Source: Halomonas litopenaei (GTDB lineage: Bacteria; Pseudomonadota; Gammaproteobacteria; Pseudomonadales; Halomonadaceae). From it: DNA of 49,235 nucleotides. The notes beneath the pieces are model-generated. The model saw only the letters and a program-made list of their open reading frames with translations, was not told the DNA's origin and did not search any database. Positions 8,945 through 17,542 of this stretch are shown piece after piece; position 1 is the first letter of the stretch, and every line of letters begins with the position of its first letter. Where the stretch lies: NCBI RefSeq assembly GCF_003045775.1, contig NZ_PXNS01000018.1:1-49235 (forward strand). Direction: 5' to 3'. Position numbers and translations under genes: made by a program.

Positions 8945-10015
8945 ATGATGCGACCTTGGCCCAACTACCTTTCCCCTGTTCTGGCCGGCACTTTCTTGGC
9001 CAGCAATTTTTTAACCGGCACTTTTTTAACCGGCACTTTTCTGGCCTGCAGCATGGCCGTCGCCTCCCAGGCGTCGGCGGCACCCACATCAGACACCGAA
9101 TCCGCAGACCAACAAGACTATCGACAGTATTTCACCCCGCTACCCTCGCTTCCCCCCATCCCCGCCGACAACAGCCTCACCGCTGAGAAGGTAGCGCTTG
9201 GCAAGATGCTGTTCTTCGAACCCCGGCTTTCAAAGAGCAGCAACATCAGCTGCGCTTCCTGTCACAACCCGGCCCTGGCCTGGACGGACCGGCTGCCGAC
9301 GGCGGTCGGCCACGATGGCCAGGTGGGAGAACGCAACTCCCCCACCGTGCTCAACTCGGGTTTTCTTGGTTCACAGTTCTGGGATGGTCGCGAACCCGAC
9401 CTGGAAGGCCAGGCGCTGGGGCCTATCCAGAACAGCATCGAGATGGCCCACGACCTGGACGGCGCCCTTGCCCGCCTTTCCGCCGTCGACGGATATTCCG
9501 ATCACTTCCAGACGGCATTTCCCGCCGACGAGGCTCCGCTGTCCTCCGGCAACCTGGCCGACGCCATCGCCAGCTTCGAGCGCACGCTGAATACGCCGAA
9601 CGCTCCGCTCGATCGCTACCTGCTCGGTGACGAGGCTGCCCTGACCGATCAGCAGAAGGCCGGCATGAAGGACTTCGTGGACATCGGGTGCATCAGCTGT
9701 CACCGCGGCGCCAACTTCAGCGACAGCCTGTTCCACCCGATTCAGGTGCCGGGATCGGATGACCCCGGGCGCTTTGCGGTCACCAACGAGGAAAGCGATC
9801 GACAGGCCTTCAGGACGGCATCACTGCGCAATGTCGCCCTGACCTACCCCTACTTTCACGACGGCTCGGCCGAGACGCTTGAAGACGTCGTGCCCATCAT
9901 GGCCGAGCAGATGCTCAAGCGAGAGCTTGATGATGCCACCGTCGAACGGCTGGTCAGCTTCCTGCATGCCCTGACAGGAGAGCAACCGGTGGTCACAGTG
10001 CCTGCGCTGCCCTGA
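8945..10015 (+). CDS. Periplasmic di-haem cytochrome c peroxidase (CcpA/MauG family)
   Basis: A 356-residue secreted di-haem protein that reduces peroxide in the periplasm, or oxidises another substrate in MauG-type relatives. Haem attachment motifs are CASCH at residues 103-107 and CISCH at 249-253, in the usual spacing. VGERNSPTVLN, FWDGRE and PYFHDGSAETL are family landmarks. A signal peptide with an ASQASAA-type cleavage region ends near residue 43. AAGGGA (8935-8940) favours the ATG at 8945 or the adjacent ATG at 8948 over an upstream GTG. The signal peptide hydrophobic core is built from 15-bp DNA repeats (FLTGTFLTGTFL). Peroxidase versus MauG-like activity is not decided. Confidence 0.9.
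   Translation: MMRPWPNYLSPVLAGTFLASNFLTGTFLTGTFLACSMAVASQASAAPTSDTESADQQDYRQYFTPLPSLPPIPADNSLTAEKVALGKMLFFEPRLSKSSNISCASCHNPALAWTDRLPTAVGHDGQVGERNSPTVLNSGFLGSQFWDGREPDLEGQALGPIQNSIEMAHDLDGALARLSAVDGYSDHFQTAFPADEAPLSSGNLADAIASFERTLNTPNAPLDRYLLGDEAALTDQQKAGMKDFVDIGCISCHRGANFSDSLFHPIQVPGSDDPGRFAVTNEESDRQAFRTASLRNVALTYPYFHDGSAETLEDVVPIMAEQMLKRELDDATVERLVSFLHALTGEQPVVTVPALP
9007..9036 (+). repeat. 15-bp tandem repeat inside a signal peptide
   Basis: Two perfect copies of ttttttaaccggcac, flanked by partial copies on both sides, encode the FLTGT units of the signal-peptide core. Because units are 15 bp, gain or loss keeps frame and changes hydrophobic length. Confidence 0.85.
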
Positions 10016-10042
10016 TCCAGCCCTGATCCAGTCCTGATCCAG
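10010..10042 (+). repeat. 11-bp tandem repeat spanning the peroxidase stop codon
   Basis: Three copies of (c/t)cctgatccag lie head to tail; the first contains the TGA stop at 10013-10015. Confidence 0.85.
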
Positions 10043-10094
10043 CCCCGGGCCAGGCCTGACCCGGTACTATCACCAATAGCCCCCTGCAAACGCC

Positions 10095-10130
10095 AGCGCC
10101 GCCTCCCCCGACAAGGGGCAAGGCGGCGCT
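10095..10130. terminator. Hairpin between convergent peroxidase and deaminase genes
   Basis: AGCGCCGCCT (10095-10104) pairs with AGGCGGCGCT (10121-10130), with an inner CCCC/GGGG pair. It sits between convergent genes, but the T-tail is poor on both strands. Confidence 0.45.
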
Positions 10131-10199
10131 TGATGTGCCAGTCCCGGCGTCCGGCATTGTCTGAAACGTCGACGAATGCAGGCACTTTTACGGCAAGGC

Positions 10200-11195
10200 C
10201 TAGGATTCCACCAGCCGCTGTCTCAGCGCCTGCCTCCTCTCCTCATCCATGAAGGCCGCCTCGATGGCGTTGCCGGCCAGCCACTTGAGGGTCTCGTTGG
10301 ACCAGCCGAAGGCCCGCTGACAGGCGGCGAAGTTGTCGCGCATGCCACCGCCGAAGTAGGCCGGGTCATCGGAGTTGATGGTTACCACCAGTCCAGCGTC
10401 GATCAGCGTCGGCAGGCCATGATCTTCGAGCCGTTCCACCACTTTCAGGCGCACATTGGACAACGGACACACCGTCAGCACGGTGCCTTCGTCGGCCAGC
10501 CGCTCCATCAGCTCGACGTCCTCGATCGCCCTTACGCCATGGTCGATGCGACACACCTGAAGCTCATCCAGCGCCTCGCGGATATAGCTCGGTGGCCCCT
10601 CCTCACCTGCGTGGGCCACGCGCTCGAGGCCCAGCTCCCGCGCCCGGGCAAAGACCTCCTGGAACTTGCTCGGCGGATTGCCTCGCTCAGCGCTGTCCAG
10701 CCCCACGGCACTGAAGTGGTCATGCCAGGGCGTGCTGTCCTCGAGCAGCTGCATGGCATCGGCGGCGGGCTGATCACGCAGAAAGGCGAGGATCATGGCG
10801 GTGGAAATATCCAGCTCGGAGCGGGCCTTGGCACAAGCGGCCGTCAGGCCTTCCATCACCTCGGACAGCGCCACGCCACGGGACAGGTGGGCCTGGGGGT
10901 CCACGTGCATCTCGATATGCACCACTCCCTCGGCGGCGGCGCGCCGGAAGTAGTCCATCGCCAGGTCCTCGAAGTCCCGGGCGCGGACCAGCACGCTCAT
11001 GCCCTGATAGTAAAGATCGAGAAAGGACTGCAGGTCGCTGAAGTCGTAAGCCTGTCGGGCCGCCTCGATATCGGCGTAAGGCAGGCTGACCCCGTTACGC
11101 TCGGCCAGCGCAAACATCAGCTCCGGCTCCAGCGTACCCTCGATGTGCAGATGCAGTTCCGCCTTAGGCAGGCGGGTCAGAAAGTCGTCGGTCAT
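10200..11195 (-). CDS. Adenine deaminase (adenosine deaminase superfamily)
   Basis: A 331-residue zinc hydrolase. The metal site begins with KAELHLHIEGTLEPE (H15, H17); HAGEEGPPSYI, RIDHGVR, VCPLSN and NSDDPAYFGGGM complete the family pattern. The combination of EGTLEPELMFALAERN, DLYYQGMSVL and DDPAYFGG is what I recall from the Pseudomonas PA0148-type adenine deaminases rather than true adenosine deaminases, so adenine to hypoxanthine is favoured. Hypoxanthine would feed the XDH encoded at 0.9-5.6 kb. The gene starts 47 bases after cydC on the same strand with no terminator between, so read-through from the cyd operon is possible. Substrate is inferred. Confidence 0.88.
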   Translation of the reverse strand: MTDDFLTRLPKAELHLHIEGTLEPELMFALAERNGVSLPYADIEAARQAYDFSDLQSFLDLYYQGMSVLVRARDFEDLAMDYFRRAAAEGVVHIEMHVDPQAHLSRGVALSEVMEGLTAACAKARSELDISTAMILAFLRDQPAADAMQLLEDSTPWHDHFSAVGLDSAERGNPPSKFQEVFARARELGLERVAHAGEEGPPSYIREALDELQVCRIDHGVRAIEDVELMERLADEGTVLTVCPLSNVRLKVVERLEDHGLPTLIDAGLVVTINSDDPAYFGGGMRDNFAACQRAFGWSNETLKWLAGNAIEAAFMDEERRQALRQRLVES

Positions 11196-11242
11196 GGTGT
11201 CTGGCCCTGTGGCATCGAACCGTAGAAATCAGGTGTCGTCGT

Positions 11243-13045
11243 TTACATGGTGACGCATTCGCCCCGGGCTTGCCATGGCGTACCGGCCGCCATCTCGATG
11301 ACCCTGGGGATGTGCTCCATGCCGGGCGACGGCGAGTCGGGATCATGATGGTGCACCAGCATCAGCACCGTGCGTCCGGCCAGCCAGGGGACGATGCCCT
11401 CGGCCACTCGCCGCGCGGTGGCCGCATCCAGCGAGGCATAAGGCTCATCGAGCACCACCAGGGCGGGATCGGTCAGCCACAGACGCGCCAGGCCCAGACG
11501 TCGCGCCTGGCCGCCGGAAAGCTGTCGCCCCCCTTCCCCCACGCGTGTCTCGAGCCCGCCGGGCAGACCCTGCGCCCAGTCGGCCAGGTCTACCGCAACA
11601 AGCGCCTGCCACAGCCGCTCCGGGCTCGCCTCGGGGGCGCCCAGTCGCAGATTCTCGGCAAGGCTTGCGTCGAACAGCTCCACCCGCTGGGTCAGACAGC
11701 CCACTTGGCTGCTCAACCACTGCCGGTCCAGGGCTTCCACCGCCTGGCCGTCCAGGGTCAAGCGACCCTGGTGGCCACGCAGCTCCCCGGCAAGCAGCGC
11801 CAACAGCGTCGACTTGCCACTGCCGGAGGGGCCACAGATCGCAGCCCTTTCCCCCGGCGCCAGCCGGAAGTTCAGGGGCGACAGCGCCTGATCGAGCGCC
11901 CGCGGATAACGATAACTTAGCGAGGTCGCCTGGATCTCCAGCCCTCCACACTCGGCAGTCCCGCTTCGAGGCGCAGCGTGCACTGCAACAGCTCGGGTGG
12001 CGTCTGAGGCTTGTGCTGGCGCTGCGCACCCCTGGTCGATGGCGTTGAGCCGCTCGGCGGCGGCGAGGCTCGCGCCGGCCTGGGTGAAGGCGGCGGGCAG
12101 ACTTGCCAACCCCTCGGCCAGGGCCAGCGAGGCCAACGGCAGCATCACCAGCACGGCGGCGCCCAACTGGCCGCCACCGAAGGCGGCGAGGCCACCGATC
12201 AATACAAGCCACCAGGCGCCCCCCATCACCAGCGTCGTCAGAACATTGCCAAACCCGGTGATCAGTGACAGTCGCCACTGAGCCGCCAGCAGCTCGTCCT
12301 CGAGGGCTTCAAGCTCGCCACGGCGGCGCGCCAATGCGCCGTAGGATTCGAGTTCACTCAGACCGCCAAGGGTTTCGATCATGGCCGAGCGCAGTCGCTC
12401 CAGCCCGACGACGCGGCGACGACAGGCCGCAAGACCCAGGCGGGCCTGTCCGAGGGTCAGCCAGCTCCAGCCGAACAGCAGCAAGACACCCAGCACCAGC
12501 GCGGCCTGGGGCAGCCACACCGCTACCAACGCTACCAGCGCCGCCCCCAGCACCAGCGCCATCGCCGCCGGCGCCAGCAGCCGCAGGTAAAGCGCGTCCA
12601 GGGTATCGATATCGGCGGTCAGACGGTTGAGCCAGTCCCCGGATCGCCTTGCCCCGAGGCTGGCGCCGTCCATCGCCACCAGGCCCGAGAAGCAGCGCGC
12701 CCTCAGGCGTGCCAGCAGTCGCAGGATGGTGTCGTGGTTGTAGAGGCGTTCGATGTAGCGTGACACGGTACGGGACACCGCAAACAGACGAATGCCCGCC
12801 CCGGGGGTGTAGACGTCCAGGGTAGCCGCCATACCCGCGGCCAAGGCCGCGCCGGTCAGCGCGCTGGCGGTGATGAACCAACCCGACACCGCCAGCAGCC
12901 CCAGCGCCGACAGCGCGGTCAGCACCATCAGCACCACGCCAAGCACCAGGCGCCGACGAAACGACGCATGCACCTCGATCCACGGACGCAGACTGGCAAT
13001 CCCCGCAGCGAATCCCGTATCCGTGCGCTCAGTCGACGACGCCAT
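11243..13045 (-). CDS. cydC: CydC subunit of the heterodimeric CydDC ABC transporter
   Basis: A 600-residue half-transporter with six N-terminal membrane helices and a C-terminal ATPase. CydDC exports cysteine/glutathione (or handles haem) and is required for assembly of bd-type oxidases. Walker A is GPSGSGKST (about residue 400), the signature is LSGGQARRLGLARL (about 507) and Walker B is LVVLDEPYASLD. ATG 13045 is preferred over an upstream in-frame start because AGAGGTGG lies eight bases before it, and it overlaps the cydD end by 17 bases, as expected for coupled partners. It is the fourth gene of cydABDC. Confidence 0.92.
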   Translation of the reverse strand: MASSTERTDTGFAAGIASLRPWIEVHASFRRRLVLGVVLMVLTALSALGLLAVSGWFITASALTGAALAAGMAATLDVYTPGAGIRLFAVSRTVSRYIERLYNHDTILRLLARLRARCFSGLVAMDGASLGARRSGDWLNRLTADIDTLDALYLRLLAPAAMALVLGAALVALVAVWLPQAALVLGVLLLFGWSWLTLGQARLGLAACRRRVVGLERLRSAMIETLGGLSELESYGALARRRGELEALEDELLAAQWRLSLITGFGNVLTTLVMGGAWWLVLIGGLAAFGGGQLGAAVLVMLPLASLALAEGLASLPAAFTQAGASLAAAERLNAIDQGCAAPAQASDATRAVAVHAAPRSGTAECGGLEIQATSLSYRYPRALDQALSPLNFRLAPGERAAICGPSGSGKSTLLALLAGELRGHQGRLTLDGQAVEALDRQWLSSQVGCLTQRVELFDASLAENLRLGAPEASPERLWQALVAVDLADWAQGLPGGLETRVGEGGRQLSGGQARRLGLARLWLTDPALVVLDEPYASLDAATARRVAEGIVPWLAGRTVLMLVHHHDPDSPSPGMEHIPRVIEMAAGTPWQARGECVTM

Positions 13046-14669
13046 GGGCCACCTCTTGCTGTTCTCTTCCACTCGCGGTGACTCGCCCATCGAGCAGCTC
13101 CACACGCCGGTCCCCCATGGCCAGGATGGCCGGGTGATGGCTGGCGATGACCAGCGCCCGGCCCTGGCCGGCCAGACGCCGAAAGCCGCGAATCAGTACC
13201 GCTTCGGTCTCTCGATCCAGACTCGCCGTCGGCTCGTCCAGCAGCACCAGCGCGGCATCACTCAGGAACACCCGCGCCAGCGCCAGGCGCTGGGCCTGCC
13301 CGCCGGACAGGCCCAGGCCATTTTCGCCGATCCGGGTATCGAGTCCCTCGGGCAGAGCCGCGACCAGCGGCTCAAGGCCCGCCTGCTCGAGCGCAGTGCG
13401 CAGGTCGTCATCGCCAGCGTTCGGCGCCGTCAGGCGAAGATTGTCGGCGAGGCTGCCCTGGATCAGCAGCGGGCGCTGGTCCATCCAGGCAAAGGCGATG
13501 CCCGGTGCCGATTGGCGCGAGCCCTCGCCAGGCCCGACAAACCCCGCCAGCATCGCCAGCAGGCTCGACTTGCCGGCACCCGATGGGCCGCTGATCACCA
13601 CCACTTCACCGGCGTCCACCCGAAAGTCCAGCGGACCCAGCACGCGGCCACGCCCAGGGTGATCCAGGCAGGCGCCTTCGAGCCGCACAAGCTGGCCACC
13701 GGACAACACTGAAGAAGCGGGACTTTCCGTCGCGCCAGGCGCCGAGACGGGCGACACTCGCGACGGATCGATGGGTTCATCGAGCAGTTCCGTCAGGGCC
13801 TGGGCGGCGGCCAGCGCCGAGGCACGGTCGTGGTAGTGCTGGGACAGTGTGCGCAGCGGCTGAAAGAACTCCGGGGCCAGCAGCAGGATGGTCAGGCCAC
13901 TAGCCAGCGTCAGCGAATCGGCCACCTCCAGCGGCAGGTCCCCGAGCAGGCCAAAGCCGATGTAGATGGCCAGCGCCGCAATCGCCACCGAGGAGAAGAA
14001 TTCGAGCACCGCCGATGACAGAAAGGCCAGTCGCAAGGGCTTCAGGGTGCGCCGGCGATAGTCGTCGGCGACCTGGGCAACCTCGTCGGTGACCCTGTCG
14101 TCGGCACCGAACAGTCGAATGGTGGCGATGCCCCGCACCCGATCGACGAAGTGCCCGGACAGACGCGTCACCGCCGCGAACTGGTCGCGATTGAGCGATT
14201 CGGCGCCCATGCCCACCAGCGCCATGAACAAGGGAATCAGCGGCGCCGTGATCGCCAGCAGCAGCGCCGCCAGCCAGTTGTGCCAGGCGATGATGGCGAA
14301 GATCACCAGCGGCACCACCATCACCACCCGAAGTTGCACCCAGAAGCGTGAGGTGTAGGCGTCCAGTGCCTCGACCTGCTCGACAAGGCGATGGGCCAGC
14401 CCGGCACTGTGATGGCGACCGGCACGCACCGGTCCCAGCGCAAACAGATGCTCGAGCAACTCGTGGCGTACCGCGCGGCGAAGGCGCTGGCTGGCTCGCT
14501 GGGCCAGACACTCCTGAGCAAAGCCAGCCCCGGCACGTAGGCCCAGAAGCCCAAGTAGAGAGACAAGCCAGGGCCATAGCTGGCTCAGGGAACGCTCACC
14601 CTCGATCGCCAGTACCAGCACCTTGGCCAGCAGTACCCATTGGACCACACCCGCGAGTCCTGCCAGCAC
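13029..14669 (-). CDS. cydD: CydD subunit of the heterodimeric CydDC ABC transporter
   Basis: An ABC half-transporter, partner of CydC in bd-oxidase assembly. Family motifs include PLIPLFMALVGMGA and RLSGHFVDRVRG in the membrane part, LAPEFFQPLR, Walker A GPSGAGKSS, signature LSGGQAQRLALAR and Walker B LVLLDEPTASLD. From the GTG at 14669 it is 546 residues, about 40 shorter than E. coli CydD. The frame stays open upstream to about 14845 and encodes a CydD-like N-terminus (RARRWLDQHTG, then AQRRPLTLAAAF), yet no ATG, GTG or TTG occurs there. Candidates are CTG at 14687 or 14693, or an ATC at 14831 preceded by AAGAGGGGG. The start is therefore unresolved. Confidence 0.87.
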   Translation of the reverse strand: MLAGLAGVVQWVLLAKVLVLAIEGERSLSQLWPWLVSLLGLLGLRAGAGFAQECLAQRASQRLRRAVRHELLEHLFALGPVRAGRHHSAGLAHRLVEQVEALDAYTSRFWVQLRVVMVVPLVIFAIIAWHNWLAALLLAITAPLIPLFMALVGMGAESLNRDQFAAVTRLSGHFVDRVRGIATIRLFGADDRVTDEVAQVADDYRRRTLKPLRLAFLSSAVLEFFSSVAIAALAIYIGFGLLGDLPLEVADSLTLASGLTILLLAPEFFQPLRTLSQHYHDRASALAAAQALTELLDEPIDPSRVSPVSAPGATESPASSVLSGGQLVRLEGACLDHPGRGRVLGPLDFRVDAGEVVVISGPSGAGKSSLLAMLAGFVGPGEGSRQSAPGIAFAWMDQRPLLIQGSLADNLRLTAPNAGDDDLRTALEQAGLEPLVAALPEGLDTRIGENGLGLSGGQAQRLALARVFLSDAALVLLDEPTASLDRETEAVLIRGFRRLAGQGRALVIASHHPAILAMGDRRVELLDGRVTASGREQQEVAHGVVD

Positions 14670-14760
14670 CGCGAAGGCCGCGGCCAGGGTCAGCGGACGA
14701 CGCTGAGCCCCGGTGTGCTGGTCGAGCCACCGCCGCGCCCTGGTGGCCTCGCCGCGAGAC

Positions 14761-14835
14761 GACTCAGAACGAGACGACTCAGAACGAGACGACTCAGGAC
14801 GAGACGACTCAGCACCAGACGACTTAGTGATAGCC
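14761..14835 (-). repeat. 15-bp tandem repeat at the cydB end and cydD 5' region
   Basis: Four copies of gactcagaacgagac-type units (14761-14820) plus a degenerate fifth that holds the cydB stop (tta at 14824-14826). In the cydD frame they encode repeated SRSES/SRPES-type pentads. Confidence 0.9.
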
Positions 14836-15822
14836 GCCCCCTCTTACCTTGCCGCGGAACACCCAGTAGGACCAGGCGGTGTAGCCCAGTACCACCGGGA
14901 TCACGAACAGCACCCCGAGCAGCAGAAACAGCTGGCTCTCCGGAGCCGAGGCGGCATCCCACAGGGTGATGTCCGGCGGGATCAGGTAGGGCCACTTGCT
15001 GGCCACCAGCCCCAGGTAGGTGAAGAAGAACAGTCCCAGGGTAGCCACGAACGGCTGGCCCTCACGGCGACGGGCCACCGAACGCCACACCATGGCGGCG
15101 CACAGCAACGCCAGTGCCGGGAACACCCAGAACAGTGTCAGGTGGCCGAACCAGCGCTCACGCACGAAGTCGTCGACGAACGGCGTCCAGATACTGATCA
15201 CGGCAAAGCCCGCCAGCACCAGTCCGAGCAGCCTGGGCGTGATGCGGTAGGCCCATTCCTGCACCTGCCCCTCGGACTTCAGAATCGTCCAGGTCGCCCC
15301 CAGCAGCGCATAGCCCGCCATCAGCGCAAGGCCAGTGATCACGGTGAAAGGCGTCAGCCAGTCGAAAGGACCGCCCACGTAGACATTGTTGGCGACCTCG
15401 AAGCCCTCGATGTAGGCGCCGACCACGACCCCCTGACAGAAGGTGGCGACCATCGAGCCCCAGCAGAAGGCACGGTTCCACCAGTGGCGATTACGTACCG
15501 ACTTGAAGCGGAACTCGAAGGCAATGCCACGGAAGATCAGGCCGGCCAACATCAGGAAGACCCCAAGATAGAGCGCCGGCAGCAGGATGGTGTAGACCAG
15601 CGGAAAGGCCGCCAGAAGTCCCGCCCCGCCGAGCACCAGCCAGGTCTCGTTACCGTCCCATATCGGCGCTACCGAGTTCATCATCACATCCCGGGCGTGC
15701 TCGTCCGGGGCGAAGGGGTAGAGGATACCCACCCCGAGATCGAAGCCATCCATCAGGATGTACATCATCACGCCGAACCCGATGATCAGCGCCCAGATGG
15801 CAGAAAGGTTGATCAATTCCAT
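14824..15822 (-). CDS. cydB: Cytochrome bd-type quinol oxidase subunit II
   Basis: A 332-residue polytopic membrane subunit with about eight helices. Diagnostic segments are MYILMDGFDLGVGILYPF, APIWDGNETWLVLGGAGL and FEFRFKS near the N-terminus. It partners CydA in the oxygen-reducing quinol oxidase of the inner membrane. The length of about 330 and the sequence style suit the cyanide-insensitive (CioB-type) branch. It starts four bases after the cydA stop and is followed directly by cydD; no cydX-like ORF is visible between them. Confidence 0.94.
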   Translation of the reverse strand: MELINLSAIWALIIGFGVMMYILMDGFDLGVGILYPFAPDEHARDVMMNSVAPIWDGNETWLVLGGAGLLAAFPLVYTILLPALYLGVFLMLAGLIFRGIAFEFRFKSVRNRHWWNRAFCWGSMVATFCQGVVVGAYIEGFEVANNVYVGGPFDWLTPFTVITGLALMAGYALLGATWTILKSEGQVQEWAYRITPRLLGLVLAGFAVISIWTPFVDDFVRERWFGHLTLFWVFPALALLCAAMVWRSVARRREGQPFVATLGLFFFTYLGLVASKWPYLIPPDITLWDAASAPESQLFLLLGVLFVIPVVLGYTAWSYWVFRGKVRGGGYH

Positions 15823-15826
15823 GTCA

Positions 15827-17236
15827 TCAGCTCCCGAACTGGCGGCCGGCGTCGGCCTCGAGGGTGGCGTGGGCGGCGGACAGCGGTCGCTTGGCCGTCT
15901 CGACCTCGTCGTCGTGGGGCTCCTCGGCCAGCATGCCCTGGCGCACCACCCGTGTGAGGTAGTAGCCCCCGGTCAGGAACACCACCGCGTAGACCAGCAC
16001 GTAGCCGATCAGGGTGGCGAGCACCATCCAGCCACTGAGCGACGGCGTCACCCCCTCGGCCTGGGTCATCATGCCGTACACCAGCCAGGGCGCGCGGCCC
16101 GCTTCGGTGACGAACCAGCCGCCCAGCACCGCGATAAAGGGCGCCACACTCATCAGCCTCAGCGTCTGCAGGAAGGGGCGACTCTTGTACAGACGACCGC
16201 CACGGCGCAACCACAGGCCGGTGAAGGCCACCGCGATCATCAGCATGCCCATGCCGACCATGGCGCGGAATGACCAGAACACGAACCACACCGGTGGTTG
16301 CTCCTCTACCGGGACCTCCTTGAGCCCGGGTACCTCGCCGTCCAGGTCATGGGTCAGGATCAGGCTGGCCAGGCGCGGAATGCCGATCTCGAAGTGATTT
16401 TCCTGGGCCTCCTTGTCCGGCCAGGCGAACAGCAGCAGGGGCACCCCGGACTGGGTCTCCCAGTTGGCCTCCATCGCCGCCACCTTGGTCGGCTGATGCT
16501 CAAGCGTATTGAGACCATGGGCGTCGCCAACCACCGCCTGTACCGGCGCCAGCACCAGCAACAGCCACATGCACATGGACAGGGCCTTGCGGTTGGCCTC
16601 GACGTCGCGGCCGATCAGCAGATACCAGGCGCTGACGCCGGCCACCACGAAGCCGCCGGTCAGGAAGGAAGCCAGCGCCATGTGGGCAAAGCGATAAGGG
16701 AAGGAGGCATTGAACATGGCCTCGCCCCAACTGGTGACGCTGAAGTGGCCGTCGATCATTTCCACCCCGGCGGGGGTCTGCATCCAGCTATTGGTGGACA
16801 GGATCCAGAAGGCCGAGATGAAGGTGCCCACCGCGACCATGATGGCGGCGAACAGGTGAACCCCCTCGGCCACCTTGCCACGTCCAAACAGCAACACCCC
16901 GAGGAAGCCGGCTTCCAGGAAGAAGGCGGTGACCACTTCATAGCTCAGCATGGGGCCGAGGAAATTGGACGTCGCCTGACTGAAGTTGCTCCAGTTGGTT
17001 CCGAACTGGAAGGCCATGACGATCCCGGAGACCACGCCCATGCCGAAGACCACGGCGAAGACCTTGACCCAGAAGGCGGCCAGTCGATCCCAGGCGGGAT
17101 TGCCGGTCTTGTAGAAGAGTCCATGCAGGACAGCGACATAGGACGCCAGCCCTATGGTAAAGACGGGGAAGATGGCGTGGAAGGATACGACGAAGGCGAA
17201 CTGTATACGTGACAGAAGCACGGGATCCAGTTCCAT
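15827..17236 (-). CDS. cydA: Cytochrome bd-type quinol oxidase subunit I (CIO type)
   Basis: A 469-residue haem-bearing subunit that oxidises quinol and reduces oxygen without proton pumping. H20 in SFHAIFP corresponds to the high-spin haem ligand; FAHMALASF supplies the low-spin haem histidine; MGMLMI supplies the axial methionine. The protein is about 50 residues shorter than E. coli CydA because the quinol loop is short (MEANWETQSGVPLLLFAWPD), which is typical of cyanide-insensitive oxidases. GWFVTEAGRAPW replaces the more usual GRQPW. ATG 17236 follows GAGGAGTC at good spacing; an upstream in-frame start would add an unrelated leader. Confidence 0.94.
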   Translation of the reverse strand: MELDPVLLSRIQFAFVVSFHAIFPVFTIGLASYVAVLHGLFYKTGNPAWDRLAAFWVKVFAVVFGMGVVSGIVMAFQFGTNWSNFSQATSNFLGPMLSYEVVTAFFLEAGFLGVLLFGRGKVAEGVHLFAAIMVAVGTFISAFWILSTNSWMQTPAGVEMIDGHFSVTSWGEAMFNASFPYRFAHMALASFLTGGFVVAGVSAWYLLIGRDVEANRKALSMCMWLLLVLAPVQAVVGDAHGLNTLEHQPTKVAAMEANWETQSGVPLLLFAWPDKEAQENHFEIGIPRLASLILTHDLDGEVPGLKEVPVEEQPPVWFVFWSFRAMVGMGMLMIAVAFTGLWLRRGGRLYKSRPFLQTLRLMSVAPFIAVLGGWFVTEAGRAPWLVYGMMTQAEGVTPSLSGWMVLATLIGYVLVYAVVFLTGGYYLTRVVRQGMLAEEPHDDEVETAKRPLSAAHATLEADAGRQFGS

Positions 17237-17542
17237 GAGCGACTCCTCGAGGCAGGGATGACCGACGGCACCGCCCTGCCTCGGGAACACAACCCGACCC
17301 TGGCAGGACAGCATCGAACCCGAGCGGAATCGAGTCGATAGAGCGCAGCCTTGCTCGGCTAGCCTGGCAATCTATCTATGCACAATCATGCATCTTCGAT
17401 CCCGCTTGCCCTCAGCATAGAGGTCCCGCAGGCCTCTGTCCCATGGCCAATTGTCGCACGCACCCATGGCCGATCACCTACCCGCTTGTCAGCCCACCTC
17501 CCTTGCCTTTGCCGTGACAAGGGAACGTAGCCAGGTGTCAGG
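17237..17542. other. Gap upstream of cydA
   Basis: About 300 bases between cydA and the antiporter gene, both on the minus strand. The cydA promoter must lie here. I looked for an FNR/Anr box (TTGAT-N4-ATCAA) and found none. A CCCTTG/CAAGGG pair near 17500-17525 could be a weak terminator for the antiporter. Confidence 0.4.

Noticed and set aside
14690..14995. 101-codon minus-strand ORF over the cydB end and 15-bp repeats
   Set aside because: It is out of frame with both cydB and cydD and its composition is that of a shadow frame; the repeats make it look patterned.
15827..17314. Upstream in-frame start for cydA at 17314
   Set aside because: ATG 17236 has GAGGAG at proper spacing and gives the expected CydA N-terminus; the extra 26 residues have no family similarity.
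17237..17542. FNR/Anr box upstream of cydA
   Set aside because: No TTGAT-N4-ATCAA-like sequence was found.
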